64,000 nt of DNA from Pseudolabrys sp. (GTDB lineage: Bacteria > Pseudomonadota > Alphaproteobacteria > Rhizobiales > Xanthobacteraceae): contig JARYIJ010000001.1 of the NCBI GenBank assembly GCA_029980465.1, positions 682,001 to 746,000 of the forward strand, in the 5' to 3' direction. A program made the position numbers and the translations under genes. Below are positions 40,133 to 48,746 of the stretch, in pieces. The first letter of the stretch is position 1; every line of letters starts with the position of its first letter. A model generated the notes under the pieces. It was not told the DNA's origin. It did not search any database and saw only the letters and a program-made list of their open reading frames with translations.

Positions 40133-40304
40133 CCGTTCGTCCCCGCGCAAGCGGGGACCCAGTGCTTCAAGGCGTCAGGCCTTCGGCGAGATCGCGCCAG
40201 GTCGGATTTTCACCCTCAATTAATTCGAGCTTCCAAGTGCGATTCCATTTTTTGAGTTGCCGCTCTTCGTGTCCCTGGGTCCCCGCTTGCGCGGGGACGA
40301 ACGG
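40133..40304. repeat. Repeat element with perfect 30-bp inverted arms inside the hydroxylase operon
   Basis: The arm at 40133-40162 (CCGTTCGTCCCCGCGCAAGC, continuing to CCCAG) is an exact reverse complement of 40275-40304. Each arm is itself a hairpin, GTCCCCGC-GCAA-GCGGGGAC. The 112-base middle has no coding frame of note. This is the layout of a non-autonomous intergenic element rather than a gene, placed between the small- and large-subunit genes. Confidence 0.85.
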
Positions 40305-40317
40305 ATAGTAACAGACC

Positions 40318-42714
40318 ATGAAAATCGTCGACGACAATCCGTCCGCTCTCACCGCCCTCGACCGGCCGAACTCCTATATCGGCCGCGCCGTTCCCCGCCC
40401 GAACTTGCGGCGACTCACGCAAGGCCGCGGCCAGTACGTCAGCGATATCAGCCTGCCGCGCATGGCGCATGTCGCGTTCGTGCGCTCGCCGCATGCGCAC
40501 GCCCGTATCGCGTCGATCAGGACCGAACGCGCAAAGAAAGCGCCCGGTGTCGCCGCCGTCGTGACGGGCGCGGACTTGGCCAAGATCATGACCCCCTGGG
40601 TCGGCGTCCTGACCCATCTGAAGGGCCTGAAATCTGCGCCACAATTTCCGATTGCGGTCGAACGCGCATGCTGGGCCGGCGAAGCCGTTTGCGCCGTCGT
40701 CGCGCGCAGCCGGGCCGAGGCGGAGGACGCCTGCGAGCTCATCGAGATCGACTATGAGCCGCTCCCGGCCGTGACAAATGCAGAGACCGCGGCCGATCCG
40801 GCAACGCCGGTCATCCATAAAGAACTCGGCGACAACATCTGCTTCGAGCGCACGCTCGACGCCGGCCACGTGGACGACGCCTTGGCGTCGTCCGATGCCG
40901 TGGTCGAAACGACGTTCGTATTCGGCCGCCACACCGGCGCCTGCAACGAGCCGCGTTCGATCGTCGCCGACTGGAACGAAGGCGAGCAGCGTCTCACGGT
41001 CTATCAGGGCACGCAGGCGCCGCACATGATGCAGAACCTGTATGCCAAGCATCTCGGCCTGGCCGAGCAGCAGGTGCGTGTCCTGACGAAGGACGTCGGC
41101 GGCTCGTTCGGCATCAAGGTGCACAGTTACGCCGACGAGATGGCGGCAGTCGCCATCTCGAAGCTGCTCAGGCGTCCCGTGAAATTCGTTGCCGACCGCA
41201 TCGAAAGCTTCGTCACGGACATCCATGCCCGCGACCACCGCATCAAGGCGAAAATCGGCGTCAAAAAGGACGGTACCATCACCGCCTTCGAGATCGACGA
41301 TCTCACCGGCGTCGGTCCCTATTCGGTCTATCCCCGCACCAGCGGCATCGAGGCCAACCAGGTCGTCAGCCTCGTCGGCGGTCCCTACACGACGCCGAAC
41401 TATCGTGCCAAGGCGCGTGTCGTGTTCACGAACAAGAACGTGATGTCCCAATACCGCGCCGTCGGCCATCCGATCGCCGCGGCGGTGACCGAAGGTCTGG
41501 TCGAGCTGGCGGCCGCAAAGATCGGCATGGATCCGCTCGAAATTCGCCGCCGCAATCTGTACGCCGACGACGCCTATCCGGCGACCTCGGCCTCTGGCCT
41601 CAGATTCGAAAAGCTGTCGCATCACGAGTCGCTGGCGCACCTCGACGCCATGATGAATTACGCCGCGTTGCGGTCCGAACAAAAGCGGCTGCGCGAACAA
41701 GGCATCTATCGCGGCGTTGGTTTCGCGTCTTTCATCGAGGTCACCAATCCGTCGGCGGCATTCTACGGCGTCGGCGGTGCCCGGATTTCGTCGCAGGATG
41801 GCGCGACAATAAAGCTGGATGCCCAAGGCAATATCGGCGTGCACACCGGCGTCTCCGAGCAAGGCCAGGGCGCCGAGGCGGTCATCGCGCAAATTGCGGC
41901 ATCCTCGTTCGGCGTGCCGATCGAGAAGGTGCGCGTCGTCATGGGCGACACCGACAACACGCCCTATGGCGGCGGCACCTGGGCGTCGCGCGCCACCGGC
42001 ATCGGCGGCGAAGCTGCCTGGCAGGCCGGCAAGGCGCTGCGCGCCAACGTGCTCGCGCTCGCCGGGGCGATGCTCCAGGCCAGGCCCGACGCGCTCGACA
42101 TCGTGAATGGCGCGGTGGTCGACAAGGGCACCGGCAACGAGCGCCTCAGTCTCGCCGAACTCGCGCGCGTCGCCTATTTCCGGCCCGATACCTTGCCGCC
42201 CGGAATTCAGGCCGAGTTAGTGGCGACCCGCCATTATGTGCCGCGCGCGTGGCCGTTCGCCTTCACCAACGGCGTGCAGGCCTCTTATCTCGAAGTGGAC
42301 ATCGAGACCGGCTTCGTCAAATTGCTCAAGCACTGGTGCGTCGAAGACTGCGGCACCGTCATCAATCCGCAACTCGTCAACGAGCAGGTGCGCGGCGGCA
42401 TCGTGCAGGGCATCGGCGCTGCCCTTTTCGAGCAATGCCTCTACGACGAGCGCGGGCAACTCCTCAACGGCAACATGGCGGACTATCTGGTGCCGATGGC
42501 GGCGGAAATGCCTGACATAGAAGTTGGCCATGTCGTCTCGCCGACATCGGACAGCGAGCTTGGCGCCAAGGGTGCCGGCGAGGCTGGCACGGCCGGAGCG
42601 CCGGCGTGCGTCATGAACGCTCTCAATGATGCGTTACGGCCGCTTGGCGCGACACCGCTCACCGACATGCCGTTCACGCCGGACAAGATCCTGCGTGCCT
42701 TGGGCAAGGTTTGA
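40318..42714 (+). CDS. Molybdenum hydroxylase large (molybdopterin-binding) subunit
   Basis: 798 residues of the xanthine dehydrogenase/CoxL large-subunit family. The N-terminal half starts with the domain around RGQYVSDISLPRMAHVAFVR, and the molybdopterin-binding part has GGSFGIKVHSYADEMA and the catalytic Glu755 in GAGEAGTAGAP. The active-site loop reads QYRAVGHP (about 378-385). That is neither AYRCSFR of true CO dehydrogenase nor the form II AYRGAGR, so the substrate is not CO. Such enzymes usually hydroxylate an aromatic N-heterocycle, aldehyde or purine. Confidence 0.94.
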   Translation: MKIVDDNPSALTALDRPNSYIGRAVPRPNLRRLTQGRGQYVSDISLPRMAHVAFVRSPHAHARIASIRTERAKKAPGVAAVVTGADLAKIMTPWVGVLTHLKGLKSAPQFPIAVERACWAGEAVCAVVARSRAEAEDACELIEIDYEPLPAVTNAETAADPATPVIHKELGDNICFERTLDAGHVDDALASSDAVVETTFVFGRHTGACNEPRSIVADWNEGEQRLTVYQGTQAPHMMQNLYAKHLGLAEQQVRVLTKDVGGSFGIKVHSYADEMAAVAISKLLRRPVKFVADRIESFVTDIHARDHRIKAKIGVKKDGTITAFEIDDLTGVGPYSVYPRTSGIEANQVVSLVGGPYTTPNYRAKARVVFTNKNVMSQYRAVGHPIAAAVTEGLVELAAAKIGMDPLEIRRRNLYADDAYPATSASGLRFEKLSHHESLAHLDAMMNYAALRSEQKRLREQGIYRGVGFASFIEVTNPSAAFYGVGGARISSQDGATIKLDAQGNIGVHTGVSEQGQGAEAVIAQIAASSFGVPIEKVRVVMGDTDNTPYGGGTWASRATGIGGEAAWQAGKALRANVLALAGAMLQARPDALDIVNGAVVDKGTGNERLSLAELARVAYFRPDTLPPGIQAELVATRHYVPRAWPFAFTNGVQASYLEVDIETGFVKLLKHWCVEDCGTVINPQLVNEQVRGGIVQGIGAALFEQCLYDERGQLLNGNMADYLVPMAAEMPDIEVGHVVSPTSDSELGAKGAGEAGTAGAPACVMNALNDALRPLGATPLTDMPFTPDKILRALGKV

Positions 42715-42717
42715 TCC

Positions 42718-43335
42718 TCATTCGAACCCGATCATCGTGCTGCGCGTGAGGGTCGACTTGGCCGCAAGCGAAGGCGCGTGGCCGAATGTATATACGGTGC
42801 TGAGATCGGCATAAGGATCGGCCGCCGACATCCCGTCGACGGGTGCGATCACATTCATTCCGCGCATGGCGGCTCCCATGGCGGTAAAAAGAACCGCGCC
42901 GTTGGACGCCGTTCCGGCAACAATAACAGTCGTGATGCCGCGCTCCTTGAGGATTTTTTCCAGATCGGTCCCGACGAATTTGTCCGGCCCTGACAGAACG
43001 TGCGGCTCGTTTACCTCCGGCGCGACATCCTTCATGACGTCGGACGTCGTGCTGTTCGGGACGATCGAATAGACAACCGTCGCGTGTGCGACGCGAGCGG
43101 ACGCCAACAGCTTTTTGACCGCCGGAAGCGTCGCGACACAACGCGGCCGCGTGCCGCAGTTCCGGTTCAGGAAGTCGAGCATCAGCAGCGCGGTCGTCTT
43201 CGCGGGAACTGTGACTGACCTCAACATGGGCTTCGCCGGAGACTGGACGCTTGCCCACTCGTCGATGATGTCGGCCCGCGCGACAGAACCGCACAGGATC
43301 AAGACCAATGCGATGAGCAGCGATTTTGGCAACAT
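42718..43335 (-). CDS. Isochorismatase-fold protein, exported, catalytic Cys absent
   Basis: 205 residues from ATG 43335, with GAGGAG six bases upstream; TTG 43350 is less likely. A signal peptide (LPKSLLIALVLILCGSVARA, cleavage near 21) is present. The cysteine-hydrolase fold is shown by LLMLDFLN with Asp54, Lys119 in GPDKFVGTDLEKIL and the segment VIVAGTASNGAVLFTA. In that last segment the nucleophilic Cys position is Ala147. It is therefore unlikely to be a normal amidase. Location would be periplasmic. It is convergent with the hydroxylase large subunit (stops 3 bases apart). Confidence 0.85.
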   Translation of the reverse strand: MLPKSLLIALVLILCGSVARADIIDEWASVQSPAKPMLRSVTVPAKTTALLMLDFLNRNCGTRPRCVATLPAVKKLLASARVAHATVVYSIVPNSTTSDVMKDVAPEVNEPHVLSGPDKFVGTDLEKILKERGITTVIVAGTASNGAVLFTAMGAAMRGMNVIAPVDGMSAADPYADLSTVYTFGHAPSLAAKSTLTRSTMIGFE

Positions 43336-43484
43336 GAAATTTCTCCTCAATCACAACGCCGCTTGAAGAAACACCACTGTCCAGCGCAATATTCGGCCAA
43401 CAAACGTGGCCTTGCGATCATGGTCAAAGTGCGGTGCCAGCTTCAAGGCCTATGAGAACAAAGAAACGGGAAAAGGAAGCACCA

Positions 43485-44447
43485 ATGAATATCAAGGTGG
43501 GTCGGGAGGCGGTCGCCGAGGCCTCAAAGAAGCTCTCGAACTGGGGCCGCTGGGGCAAGGACGACCAGATCGGCACGCTCAATCACGTCACGCCCGAAGA
43601 CATTGTCAATGCCGCCAAATTGATCCGCACCGGCAAGGTGTTCGCGCTCGGCATTCCACTCGACAAGACGGGGCCGCAAAACGGCCTGTTCGGCGGGCGC
43701 TTCAACCCGATCCATCAGATGCTCGCCACCGGTACCGACGCCATCGCCGGTCAGCAGGACTGGAATAACCTGCGCTACGCCGACGATACACTCGTGCTTT
43801 GCGTTCAGGGCGCGACGCACTGGGATGCGCTCGGCCACATCTTCTACGAAGACAAGACCTACAACGGCCATGACGCCAAGCTGATCGATTCCCGGGGCCT
43901 CGGGGTCCTCGGCATCGAGCACTCCCGCGACAAGATGGTCGGCCGCGGCGTGCTGCTTGACGTCGCGCGTCACCGCGGCGTCGACTGGCTCAAGGATGGC
44001 GAAGGTATTTCCAATGACGAGTTGGACAAGGTCGCCAAGGACCAGAACGTCGAGATTCGCAAAGGCGACTTCGTCATCGTCCGCACCGGACAGATGGAGC
44101 GCTGCCTCAAGGAAGGCGACTGGGGCGGCTATGCCGGCGGCGATGCGCCCGGCGTGAAGTTCGAGAATTGCTACTGGTGCCAGGACAAGGAAATCGCCGC
44201 GATCTGCAGCGACACGTGGGGTGTCGAAGTCCGGCCGAACGAGTGCAAGGGCCCGAACGAGCCGAACCAGCCGTGGCACTGGGTGGTCATCCCGGCAATG
44301 GGCCTGTGCATGGGCGAGATGTTCTACCTCAAGGACCTTGCGACGGATTGCGCCGAAGATGGCGTCTATGAGTTCTTTTTCTGCGGCCCGCCGTTGATCA
44401 TCACCGGGGGGACCGGTTCGCCGCTCAATCCCCAAGCGGTGAAATAG
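43485..44447 (+). CDS. Cyclase-family metal-dependent hydrolase (kynurenine formamidase-like)
   Basis: 320 residues from ATG 43485, after AAGGAAG. The metal-binding signature is CVQGATHWDALGHIF (about 123-137), a variant of HxGTHxDxPxHF. WGKDDQIGTLNHVTPEDIV near 25 and KGDFVIVRTGQMERC near 205 are typical of the longer cyclase family. Members hydrolyse N-formyl or lactone/amide bonds with Mn or Zn. The substrate here is unknown. It is divergent from the isochorismatase-like gene. Confidence 0.88.
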   Translation: MNIKVGREAVAEASKKLSNWGRWGKDDQIGTLNHVTPEDIVNAAKLIRTGKVFALGIPLDKTGPQNGLFGGRFNPIHQMLATGTDAIAGQQDWNNLRYADDTLVLCVQGATHWDALGHIFYEDKTYNGHDAKLIDSRGLGVLGIEHSRDKMVGRGVLLDVARHRGVDWLKDGEGISNDELDKVAKDQNVEIRKGDFVIVRTGQMERCLKEGDWGGYAGGDAPGVKFENCYWCQDKEIAAICSDTWGVEVRPNECKGPNEPNQPWHWVVIPAMGLCMGEMFYLKDLATDCAEDGVYEFFFCGPPLIITGGTGSPLNPQAVK

Positions 44448-44558
44448 AACGTACGCGGTCAGGCGAAATTGGACAAAATCGCGGCCCTTGCCACGCTCAA
44501 CCGCATCAAGTTGGGCGAAGTGAAATTGCCCCTCATGACGAGCTAAAGCGGTTCAGGT

Positions 44559-44699
44559 TTGCTCGGAATCGTCACGCGCGGGCTTGACCCGCGCATCTAT
44601 CGAAAAAGATGAGTCATCTCAAAAGGATGGATTGCCGGGTCAAGTTTACGACCGGGCCGTGCTTCGCACGGACCCGGTTGCCCGGCAATGACGAGTCCC
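44559..44699. repeat. Composite palindromic repeat
   Basis: Outer arms ATTGCCGGG (44631-44639) and CCCGGCAAT (44681-44689) enclose the imperfect hairpin CCGGGCCGTGC-TTC-GCACGGACCCGG. A further hairpin, GCGCGGGC-TTGA-CCCGCGC, precedes them. It is a dispersed repeat of the type common in Hyphomicrobiales genomes. The 276-base gap holds no gene. Confidence 0.75.
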
Positions 44700-44723
44700 A
44701 TTTTCATCAAAAGCGAAACGGCT

Positions 44724-45704
44724 CTAGGCGTAGATCTCCGGATTGATGCAGTTCGGCGGCCGGCGGCCCTCGATCACGGCAATCACGTTATCGACGACGA
44801 CGTGCGCCATGCCTTCGCGCAGTTCGTACACGGCGCTTCCGAGATGCGGCGTCAGAACCACGTTCGGCATCGTCAGCAGCGCGGGCGCCACGCTGGGCTC
44901 GTTCTCGTATACGTCGAGTCCTGCGCCTGCGATCTTTTTCGTCTGAAGGGCTTCGACCAATGCCGCTTCCTCGATCACGGGGCCACGCGACGTATTGAGG
45001 ATGAAAGCCGACGGCTTCATCAGCCCGAATTCCCGCGCTCCGATCAGATGCCGCGTGTCGGGTCCGAGTTGCGGATGCAAGGTGATGAAATCGGCTTCAC
45101 GAAGCACATCATCGAGCGGCCTGTATGTCATGCCAAGGCGCCGCTCTTGCTCCTCGGGCACTCTGCGCGGGTCGGCATAAATGACGGTCATGCCGAAGCC
45201 CCCAGCGCGCCGCGCCATGGCCTGCCCGATCCGCCCTGCCCCGACGATGCCGAGCGTCTTTCCAGCAACGGCAGCGCCGGCAAGATGGTTCGACTGCGAG
45301 CCGGGGTAGCCGCCGCCGCGAAACAGTTTGTCGCCCTCGACGATCCGCCGCGCCACGGCGAGCAACAGGCCGAAACACAAGTCGGCCGTCGCGTCGGTCA
45401 CGATGGCTGGAATGTTGGTCACGGGAATCTTGCGGCGCGTCGCCTCGGCGACGTCGATGTGGTCAGGCGTGATGACCATCGAATTGATCGCCCGCAGGTT
45501 CGGGTTCGCTGCGATCACGTCCTTGTCGATCCGGTCGTGCAGCAGCGACAACAGCACATCGCAACGCGCCACGCCGGCGCAGAGGTCGGCCTTCGAGATC
45601 AGTTTGCTGGAGTCGGCGTTTACTTCCACATCGGCCAGCGGCCGCAATCGCGCCAATGCGCTCTCGGCGATCGGTTGTGTGACGAAGATGCGAAGGCGGC
45701 TCAT
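44724..45704 (-). CDS. 2-hydroxyacid dehydrogenase (glyoxylate/hydroxypyruvate reductase-like)
   Basis: 326 residues from ATG 45704 (MSRLRIFVTQPIAES). It has the NAD(P) loop GIVGAGRIGQAMARRAGGFG, catalytic Arg in NTSRGPVIEE, Glu in YENEPSVAP and His in LTPHLGSA. The closest recognisable group is glyoxylate or hydroxypyruvate reductase. It shares direction with the upstream LLM oxidoreductase across a repeat-containing gap, so cotranscription is uncertain. It is a different subgroup from the enzyme at 37006-37911. Confidence 0.93.
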   Translation of the reverse strand: MSRLRIFVTQPIAESALARLRPLADVEVNADSSKLISKADLCAGVARCDVLLSLLHDRIDKDVIAANPNLRAINSMVITPDHIDVAEATRRKIPVTNIPAIVTDATADLCFGLLLAVARRIVEGDKLFRGGGYPGSQSNHLAGAAVAGKTLGIVGAGRIGQAMARRAGGFGMTVIYADPRRVPEEQERRLGMTYRPLDDVLREADFITLHPQLGPDTRHLIGAREFGLMKPSAFILNTSRGPVIEEAALVEALQTKKIAGAGLDVYENEPSVAPALLTMPNVVLTPHLGSAVYELREGMAHVVVDNVIAVIEGRRPPNCINPEIYA

Positions 45705-45820
45705 GACTTGATCTTTTCCCGGGCGCAACGCAGCGCGCCGCGGAGGAAGACATTTGTTCCCGGTGCAAAATCGTTGTGCGTTGCAGACCCGGGATCGTGA
45801 CAAGCATCCGAGCTGGAACG

Positions 45821-45867
45821 GTCCCGGCTCAGTGGCGCAGCATTCCATGCTGCGCCGCGCCCGGGAC
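45821..45867. repeat. Nested palindromic repeat
   Basis: GTCCCGG and CCGGGAC flank an inner hairpin GGCGCAGCAT-TCC-ATGCTGCGCC, a nested palindrome between two minus-strand genes. Confidence 0.75.
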
Positions 45868-45885
45868 AAGATTGGATAAGGCGGC

Positions 45886-46974
45886 TCATGGCTTGATGGC
45901 GGCGTTCACCTTCGGCAGCACCTTTTCGGCCAGCAGGATCATCGAGCGGCGGCCCAGTTCGCGATCGGTCCAGTCCTTGCCGGCATAAAGCAGCGTGCCG
46001 AAATCACCGACAGTGTCACGATATTCCAGGAGCTCGTCGGCGACCTTGTCCGGCGTGCCATAGGTGATCAGCGCATCGCACACCGAATCCAGCGTCACTT
46101 CGTCGTCCGGCTGGTCGCGTCGCGTCTTGAACAGCTCGATGCGGCCGTTCTTCTTCAGCTTGGTGAAAAGCTGGCTGTAGTAATAGCGGTACGGCCCGTT
46201 GGGGTCGGTCGCGTAAGCCTTCGCGGTCTTCTCGTCATCGGCGACAAAAACACTCTTGGCGACGCGCCAGTTGGCCGGATCGGCCTTGCGGCCCACACGC
46301 TCGCAACCTTCGACGTATTTCGGCCAGTGGCTCTTGACCCACATCGGCATCAGGAAGTTGGCCGAGATCGGATCCCAGCCGCGCGCCGCCGCCTCGGTGA
46401 CGCCCTTCGAGAACGGCGCCACCGCGGTCACGACGATCGGCGGATGTGGCTTCTGCAGCGGCTTGGCGACGAAGCCCTGGCCGAGGTCCGGAATGAACTG
46501 CCGCTCGACGCTGATGGTCCAGAACTTGCCCTTGAGATTGTAGGGCGGCTCGCCGGCCCAGATCGCCAGCACCTGATTGATCGATTCCAGGAACATCGCG
46601 TTGCGGTCGGCATCGAGATTGCCGAAAATTTCCGCATCCGACAGCAGCCCGCCGGGGCTGATGCCGAAGATGAAACGGCCGTCGAGCAGGTGGTCAAGCA
46701 TCGCGATCTGCGACGCGACCGTTGCCGGATGTGTGTTCGGCATATTGATCGTGCCGGTGCCGAGCTTGATGCGCTTGGTGGCCTCGATCAGCGTGGCGAT
46801 GAACAACGCGCAGGACGTGATATTCTCGGCGCGGTCGGTGACGTGCTCTCCAACGTAGCCTTCGACGAAGCCGAGCTCGTCGGCGAGGATGAACGCCTCG
46901 CGATCTTCACGCAACGATTGCCGCCAATCCTTCTCGAGCGGATGGATCGGCATGGTGAAGAATCCAAGCTTCAT
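45886..46974 (-). CDS. LLM-class flavin-dependent oxidoreductase
   Basis: 362 residues of the bacterial luciferase-like monooxygenase family, a TIM barrel using reduced FMN. Seen are MKLGFFTMPIHPLEKDW at the N-terminus, ADELGFVEGYVGEHVTD (about 31-47), IKLGTGTINMPNTHPATVAS and LLDGRFIFGISPGG, all characteristic of the group. A partner flavin reductase is not adjacent. Oxidation of an unknown substrate with molecular oxygen is expected. Cytoplasmic. Confidence 0.93.
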   Translation of the reverse strand: MKLGFFTMPIHPLEKDWRQSLREDREAFILADELGFVEGYVGEHVTDRAENITSCALFIATLIEATKRIKLGTGTINMPNTHPATVASQIAMLDHLLDGRFIFGISPGGLLSDAEIFGNLDADRNAMFLESINQVLAIWAGEPPYNLKGKFWTISVERQFIPDLGQGFVAKPLQKPHPPIVVTAVAPFSKGVTEAAARGWDPISANFLMPMWVKSHWPKYVEGCERVGRKADPANWRVAKSVFVADDEKTAKAYATDPNGPYRYYYSQLFTKLKKNGRIELFKTRRDQPDDEVTLDSVCDALITYGTPDKVADELLEYRDTVGDFGTLLYAGKDWTDRELGRRSMILLAEKVLPKVNAAIKP

Positions 46975-47081
46975 ATCGTCATCGTTCCTTGCTGCGTGTC
47001 CTGTTGACGTGTTGATAGCGCCCCCGGTCGGCCAAAGCGACTGCTTGTTGAAGCGTCTTTCAGAGGGTCAAACTTGAATGG

Positions 47082-47870
47082 TCACCGCGGCTTGATGCCC
47101 TTCACGGCGTTGGCGCGCGCCGTATAGGTCACGCGGCCGCTGCTATCCGCCGGCAAGCGTGCGCTCAGGCGCGTCTTGAAATCCGCCGCCTCGCGTGCGT
47201 CCAGCTTTGCCAGAAACGCCCCCGTGCTCGGCGACAGCATTGCGACTGTCCAAAAGTCTTCGAAGTCAGCAAAGGTTCGTGTCACCGCAATCGTGCGCGT
47301 CTCGACGGACTCGAGTCCCGCGTCTTGCCACAGCTTGCGCATGACGTCGGCACTGCCGGCGTCGGGGCTTGGCGGCAGCATCGGTGTCTTGCCGATGGCG
47401 CGCAGCTCGGCCTGCAACGGCGCCAGCGGGAAGCCGCCGCCCAGCAGATCCCAGGCATAGGCCGCGATCAAACCGCCGGGCCGCACGACCCGCGCCATTT
47501 CGGCCACGCCTCTGGCCGGATCGGGCACGAAGAAAATGACCAGCGCCATGGTCGCGGCATCGAAGCTGTCGGCGGCGAAAGGCAGCGCCTCGGCGCTTCC
47601 CAGGTGAAAAGTCGCAGCCTTGCCGACCGTCCGCGTCCGAGCAAAAGCAAGCTGCTGCTCGGACGGATCCACGCCATCGACCGAGACCGGGGCGCAACGC
47701 TCAAGCAACAGATCGGTGAAGGCGCCGCTGCCGCAGCCGACATCGACCCAGCGCAGGCCTTGTGCAGGCTTGAGCCAGTCGATGAACACGTCGCCGGCAA
47801 GCCGGCTCCAGACGCCCATGAAGCGCTCGTAGGCAGCGCCATCCTCAAAACGAATCTGGTTTTCGCTCAT
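47082..47870 (-). CDS. Class I SAM-dependent methyltransferase
   Basis: 262 residues from ATG 47870. The SAM-binding motif I is WVDVGCGSGAFTDLLL (about 41-56), the acidic residue after beta-2 is in SVDGVDPSEQQL, and motif post-II is GSAEALPFAADSFD. This is the UbiE/type 11 pattern. VVRPGGLIAAYAWDLLGGG then follows. The acceptor is unknown. It is transcribed in the same direction as the GST and LLM genes, with repeat-containing gaps either side. Confidence 0.9.
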   Translation of the reverse strand: MSENQIRFEDGAAYERFMGVWSRLAGDVFIDWLKPAQGLRWVDVGCGSGAFTDLLLERCAPVSVDGVDPSEQQLAFARTRTVGKAATFHLGSAEALPFAADSFDAATMALVIFFVPDPARGVAEMARVVRPGGLIAAYAWDLLGGGFPLAPLQAELRAIGKTPMLPPSPDAGSADVMRKLWQDAGLESVETRTIAVTRTFADFEDFWTVAMLSPSTGAFLAKLDAREAADFKTRLSARLPADSSGRVTYTARANAVKGIKPR

Positions 47871-47911
47871 CGACAAGCCCTCGGGTCAGCATGGCGCAGG
47901 TACAAACCTTT

Positions 47912-48030
47912 CCCTCATCCTGAGGAGCGCTCCACAGGAGCGCGTCTCGAAGGATGAGGCCCGGATGTCGCTACGCCTCGGCCTCATGGTTCGAGACGCC
48001 GCCTTCGGCGGCTCCTCACCATGAGGAGGA
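47912..48030. repeat. Palindromic repeat with CCTCATCCTGAGGAGC-type arms
   Basis: The left arm CCTCATCCTGAGGAGC and the reverse complement of the right arm (CCTCATGGTGAGGAGC) agree at 14 of 16 bases. The inside holds further pairs such as GCCGCC-TTCG-GCGGC. This family is familiar from Bradyrhizobium-type intergenic regions. Confidence 0.8.
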
Positions 48031-48033
48031 AAA

Positions 48034-48687
48034 CTACAAAGATGCCGGCGCACCCGGCTGCCTGAGCGGGTGGGCCCGCGCGAACGCATCATTCTGCCAG
48101 CACAGGTCGACGATGCGCTTCACCGTCGGATAGGGCGCGACGTCGCACTTGAAGTACGCGGCTCCGATCGCGTTCCCGGCCACGCAGATGTCGGCGACGG
48201 TGATGCGGTCGCCCTGGCAGTAGCGTCCGGTTTCTCCGGACCCGGACAGGAGCGCCTCGAGCGCCTTCAGCGACATGTCGTGCCAGTGACGACCCCAGGC
48301 GTTCAAGCCGGCGGCGTCGATCCTGTACTCATGCTCCAGATATTCGCGCACCCGCGGCACGATCAGCGGATGGGTATCGCAGGCGACGATCTGCGCCAGC
48401 GCGCGCACCCGCGCACGGGCCTTCGGCGCCTTCGGCAGCAGCGGTGGCTCGGGGTGTGTCTCGTCAAGATACTCCATGATGGCGAGCGACTCGAACAGCA
48501 CGTTGCCGTCGTCCTCGACTAGCGCCGGAAGCGCCATCATCGGATTGATCTTGCGGAAGCTGTCTTCGCGCTGCCTGCCTTGCGGCAGATTGATGTCGAT
48601 CACTTCGTCCGGGGCGATGCCCTTGAGGTTGAGCGCGCAGCGCACGCGGAACGCTGCGAGCGAGCGCCAGAACGAGAAGAATTTCAT
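48034..48687 (-). CDS. Glutathione S-transferase, zeta/maleylacetoacetate isomerase-like
   Basis: 217 residues from ATG 48687, with a strong AGGAGGAAGG site. An N-terminal thioredoxin-like domain (MKFFSFWRSLAAFRVRCALN; LPALVEDDGNVLFESLAIME carries the cis-Pro and Ser of the glutathione site) and an alpha-helical C-terminal domain (GRYCQGDRITVADICVAGN) are seen. The zeta-class pattern suggests cis-trans isomerisation of maleylacetoacetate or maleylpyruvate, steps in aromatic ring degradation. No homogentisate or gentisate dioxygenase is nearby, so the assignment is tentative. Confidence 0.87.
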   Translation of the reverse strand: MKFFSFWRSLAAFRVRCALNLKGIAPDEVIDINLPQGRQREDSFRKINPMMALPALVEDDGNVLFESLAIMEYLDETHPEPPLLPKAPKARARVRALAQIVACDTHPLIVPRVREYLEHEYRIDAAGLNAWGRHWHDMSLKALEALLSGSGETGRYCQGDRITVADICVAGNAIGAAYFKCDVAPYPTVKRIVDLCWQNDAFARAHPLRQPGAPASL

Positions 48688-48705
48688 GCCTTCCTCCTCT
48701 GCTCC

Positions 48706-48740
48706 GTCATGATGGCGCGGCTTGTCCCGGCCATGGTCTC
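48706..48740. repeat. Partial copy of the GTCATGGC...CCCGGCCAT repeat
   Basis: GTCATGATGGCGCGGCTTGT followed by CCCGGCCATGG is a degenerate form of the left half of the element at 53699-53819. It lies between two minus-strand genes. Confidence 0.6.
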
Positions 48741-48746
48741 TGAAAG

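Noticed and set aside
38787..42714. Carbon monoxide dehydrogenase (coxMSL)
   Set aside because: The large subunit has QYRAVGHP, not the Cys-containing AYRCSFR loop of true CO dehydrogenase, so only the family and not the CO activity is supported.
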